Below, one piece after another: positions 61,643 through 64,000 of a DNA stretch of 64,000 nucleotides; positions within the stretch are counted from its first letter, which is position 1; each line of letters starts with the position of its first letter. The DNA comes from Bacillota bacterium (GTDB lineage Bacteria > Bacillota > Clostridia > Tissierellales > Sedimentibacteraceae). The notes beneath the pieces are model-generated. The model saw only the letters and a list, made by a program, of their open reading frames with translations, had not been told where the DNA came from and ran no database searches. Made by a program: the position numbers and the translations under genes. The stretch covers positions 1-64,000 of the forward strand of contig JAEWJT010000016.1 in NCBI GenBank assembly GCA_023386345.1. Reading direction: 5' to 3'.

Positions 61643-63703
61643 TTAACTCCCCCATTTAATAGTTATTGCATCGCCATCATTTATTATCCCCGTGTATGAA
61701 GCTCCCTCTCCGTTATGCAAAATTATTAAGTTGCCTTGAGGATTTGTTGGATCTATATCAGCATAGTTTATCATATCAGCAAAGATATATGGTGTCCTAT
61801 CCTCTCTTGTTTTAAGTTCTAAAATTTCGTCATTTAGGGTTACGTAAATTTTATCTTTAAAGGTACTTGCTACATCTGATGCTACAGAATGATTTGAACT
61901 TTCAAGATTTTGCTCATCTGTAATTGCTTGATTGGCATTAGGCTCACCTACAAAATCTAAAAAATCATTCTGCACTAAATCAATTTTCATTCCGTCGTTT
62001 AGAATTGTGTCTAAATTGATTTTCATTCCATCGGAGTAAAATGAATAATATTCAGCATTTATTTCATATAACTCTATTAGATGGAATAGCTTTGTCACGT
62101 TTATTATTTCGATTATATCCGAATTACCAATTACATAATCTTGGTCTACCTCAACATTATTTAGCAAATATTTTGTTCCTAAATTTATTTCTATATTGTT
62201 AAAAATTACTTTGCCACTTGTATGAGTATTGTCAACAATATCAGATATTTTAATTACTGGTGTTACCCCGTCAACAGCCGGGATAACCTCTATTACATCT
62301 CCTGGATTAATCCTTGTTTCAATATTTGCAATATCACGATTTACAAATATTTGAGCAGGAGTTGAATATTCTCCTTTGTAATAGTAATCCTTATTGTTTA
62401 GAGTAAAGCTTAAATTTTTACCTGAAAAACCCATTAACTTACGAGAATCAAAGCCTGACATAAGTAGGGCATCCATGACCTTCATTTGTCTAATGCTATA
62501 AAGCCTTACCTTTTCACCATTGACTGTAACGCTGAAAAAATCATAGTTGTTGCCTGCTATACTCGAATACGCTATACCTATAGGTGTTATAAGTTCCGGA
62601 TCAAAACTTGTTAAGGAGCTGGTATCGACATTTTTTACTGACTCTTTAGTTCCTATGGCAATTCTAAATTCTGGTAAACCTAAGAATTCAGAAATATATT
62701 TTTTCATGCGAGGGGTTTTACTTCCTCCTCCTATCAAAAATACAGCAACAGGTGATTCTTTGTTTAGTCTTAATATTTTTTCAGATATTTCCTTGCATAG
62801 ATTTATTATTGCATCTTCAATGGATGATATTACTTCATTTTTATCAAGAGAAACAGTCATACCAAGTATATCTGTAAATTCTATTGTCTCACCATCGCCA
62901 AGCAAGGATAATTTTATTTTTTCAGCAGTATTAAAATCTACGATATACTTTTTCATTATACTTTCGCTTATCTCATCTCCTGCGACAGTTGCCATGTCGT
63001 AGCCTATGATACTTCCATTTTTTGAAACAGCTATATCAGACGTTCCAGCGCCTATATCAACAAGAGCTAGGTTCAATAGTCTTAAATCTTTTGGTATAAC
63101 TAAGTTCATAGCAGCGATAGGCTCAAGTGTTAAACCAGCTACATTTAGTTTGTTTTGGTCCATACAAGCGTACAATCCTTCAACAACTATATGAGGTAAA
63201 AATGCTGCTATAATTTCTATGCCTACCTTATCGGCTCTATGACCTACTATATTTGCTATGCTTATATCATCTAGCTTGTACTCTAAAACACTATAGCCAA
63301 CACAGTAAAATCCTTTTCCATCTTTAAGATTTTCATAAAAAACATCATGAGCTTTTTGTAAGGCTTCCATTTCAAGCTGTGAACGCATCTCCTCGCTTAT
63401 ATGCTTTTTAGAATCAATCTTTTTTTCATATAGAGCTTTTTCTGTTTTTAAAGAACGACCAGCTGCAGCGATATATACATTATCTAGCTTAAAGCCTTGA
63501 CTAGCTTCCAGCTCTTCCTTTACCTTTTGTATAACTCTGCTGACCTTTTTTATGTCTTCTATCTGACCATCTACCATTGCACGCTGCTCATGAAAAACAC
63601 TCTTAATGTCAATGAGTTTTAGAGTGTTTTCGACTTTTTTGGCAACAACACCGACAATAGACCTTGTTCCTATATCAAGAGAAAAAACTATATCATTGTT
63701 CAT
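61643..63703 (-). CDS. FtsA-like actin-fold ATPase with long C-terminal extension
   Basis: A 686-residue protein. Residues 1-370 are an FtsA-type actin fold: SLDIGTRSIVGVV (phosphate-1), VDIGAGTSDIAV (phosphate-2) and FLIGGGSKTPRMKKYI (adenosine). An FtsA of divisome type ends near residue 420 with an amphipathic helix. This one carries about 300 more residues with repeated GDVIEVIP/GDAITIKW-like beta segments and no obvious membrane-binding helix. Similar long FtsA-like proteins occur in Clostridia beside normal FtsA. Its role (division, envelope or flagellar positioning) is open. Confidence 0.78.
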   Translation of the reverse strand: MNNDIVFSLDIGTRSIVGVVAKKVENTLKLIDIKSVFHEQRAMVDGQIEDIKKVSRVIQKVKEELEASQGFKLDNVYIAAAGRSLKTEKALYEKKIDSKKHISEEMRSQLEMEALQKAHDVFYENLKDGKGFYCVGYSVLEYKLDDISIANIVGHRADKVGIEIIAAFLPHIVVEGLYACMDQNKLNVAGLTLEPIAAMNLVIPKDLRLLNLALVDIGAGTSDIAVSKNGSIIGYDMATVAGDEISESIMKKYIVDFNTAEKIKLSLLGDGETIEFTDILGMTVSLDKNEVISSIEDAIINLCKEISEKILRLNKESPVAVFLIGGGSKTPRMKKYISEFLGLPEFRIAIGTKESVKNVDTSSLTSFDPELITPIGIAYSSIAGNNYDFFSVTVNGEKVRLYSIRQMKVMDALLMSGFDSRKLMGFSGKNLSFTLNNKDYYYKGEYSTPAQIFVNRDIANIETRINPGDVIEVIPAVDGVTPVIKISDIVDNTHTSGKVIFNNIEINLGTKYLLNNVEVDQDYVIGNSDIIEIINVTKLFHLIELYEINAEYYSFYSDGMKINLDTILNDGMKIDLVQNDFLDFVGEPNANQAITDEQNLESSNHSVASDVASTFKDKIYVTLNDEILELKTREDRTPYIFADMINYADIDPTNPQGNLIILHNGEGASYTGIINDGDAITIKWGS

Positions 63704-63769
63704 AATTATCTACTTTCCTTTCCTAGTCATCATTTAGGATGATATTTGCAATACATCCTGTAAATATTA

Positions 63770-64000
63770 TTAAAGCTCTGCGTTTTCTTCAGTATTTTCT
63801 TTTTCCAATTCTTTTTTTGTTACGTTAGGATTATAGTTTAAGAAATAAACGTATATATCAACTATAGTCTTAAAAAGCTCCTCCGGTATTTCGCTTCCTA
63901 GCTCTAGTTGAGAAAGCATAGTAGCAAGTGAGTCATCCTTATATACAGGAACACCGTTTTTTTCAGCAATTTCAACAACCTTTGAAGCAACATAACCACT
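63770..64000 (-). CDS. FlhB C-terminal-like protein (FhlB/YlqH type), partial
   Basis: The last 76 residues of a gene whose start lies beyond the right edge. The sequence SGYVASKVVEIAEKNGVPVYKDD...QLELGSEIPEELFKTIVDIYVYFLNY is the C-terminal cytosolic domain of FlhB, found alone in the small FhlB/YlqH proteins, followed by an acidic tail. In other bacteria FhlB can replace the cleaved FlhB C-terminus and affects hook length. It is the first visible gene of the minus-strand unit. Stop TAA at 63772-63770. Confidence 0.85.
   Translation of the reverse strand, partial: SGYVASKVVEIAEKNGVPVYKDDSLATMLSQLELGSEIPEELFKTIVDIYVYFLNYNPNVTKKELEKENTEENAEL

Noticed and set aside
1..64000. CRISPR arrays, tRNA or rRNA genes, prophage or transposase genes
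   Set aside because: No regularly spaced repeats, cloverleaf-like segments, conserved rRNA strings or transposase/integrase frames were seen on either strand.

Overview
The window looks like a low-GC, motile, anaerobic Firmicute of the class Clostridia. The CtsR-McsA-McsB-ClpC stress operon, SLH-domain surface protein, FliY/CheC/CheD chemotaxis proteins, strong AGGAGG ribosome sites and AT-rich codon use all point that way. The genus cannot be fixed from the sequence; a Peptostreptococcaceae/Tissierellia-like organism is an inference. No rRNA, tRNA, CRISPR array, prophage or intact insertion sequence was seen.

Bases 1-31,000 are a mosaic of small transcription units: a histidine phosphatase, three AraC-type regulators with effector-binding domains (paralogues of each other), an RtcB-type RNA ligase opposite a 49-residue zinc-ribbon gene, a MutS2-like ATPase plus nucleotidyltransferase pair behind an attenuator leader, a polysaccharide O-acetylation pair (MBOAT plus DHHW protein), a YtrA-type GntR regulator with its ABC transporter, a flavodoxin, an S51 peptidase, a Bax-inhibitor-1 protein, Maf, a TIM-barrel isomerase, an isochorismatase-like hydrolase, two tandem XRE regulators with solenoid repeats, a cold-shock protein, and the clpB-ctsR-mcsA-mcsB-clpC heat-shock operon behind a CtsR box.

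Bases 31,086-58,786 are one very long plus-strand motility cluster: flgB-flgC-fliE-fliF-fliG-fliH-fliI-fliJ-fliK-flgD-(flagellar operon protein)-flgE-flbD-motA-motB-fliM-fliY-cheY-fliO-fliP-fliQ-fliR-flhB-flhA-sigD-(two rod/hook proteins)-fapA-cheC-cheD-parA-(ComFB-domain protein). It encodes rod, MS ring, C ring, export gate and ATPase, stator, hook, sigma-28 and part of the CheY-adaptation circuit. fliL, flhF and flhG are absent from their usual places. A Soj-type ParA paired with a ComFB-domain protein closes the cluster.

A convergent minus-strand unit follows: a FlhB C-terminal-like export switch protein (cut by the window edge), a long FtsA-like ATPase, a PilZ-like protein with a changed first motif, and an SLH surface protein.

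The observations most worth following up are: (i) a recurrent SD / RNA hairpin / TGCATGGGCATA / start-codon arrangement at fliF, flhA, sigD and, in variant form, gntR; (ii) a seven-codon leader ORF with mutually exclusive hairpins and a terminator before the MutS2-like/nucleotidyltransferase operon; (iii) the ParA-ComFB pair in place of FlhF/FlhG; (iv) a surface-protein FIVAR-type module fused to the hook-cap protein FlgD; and (v) the tandem XRE-solenoid regulators.
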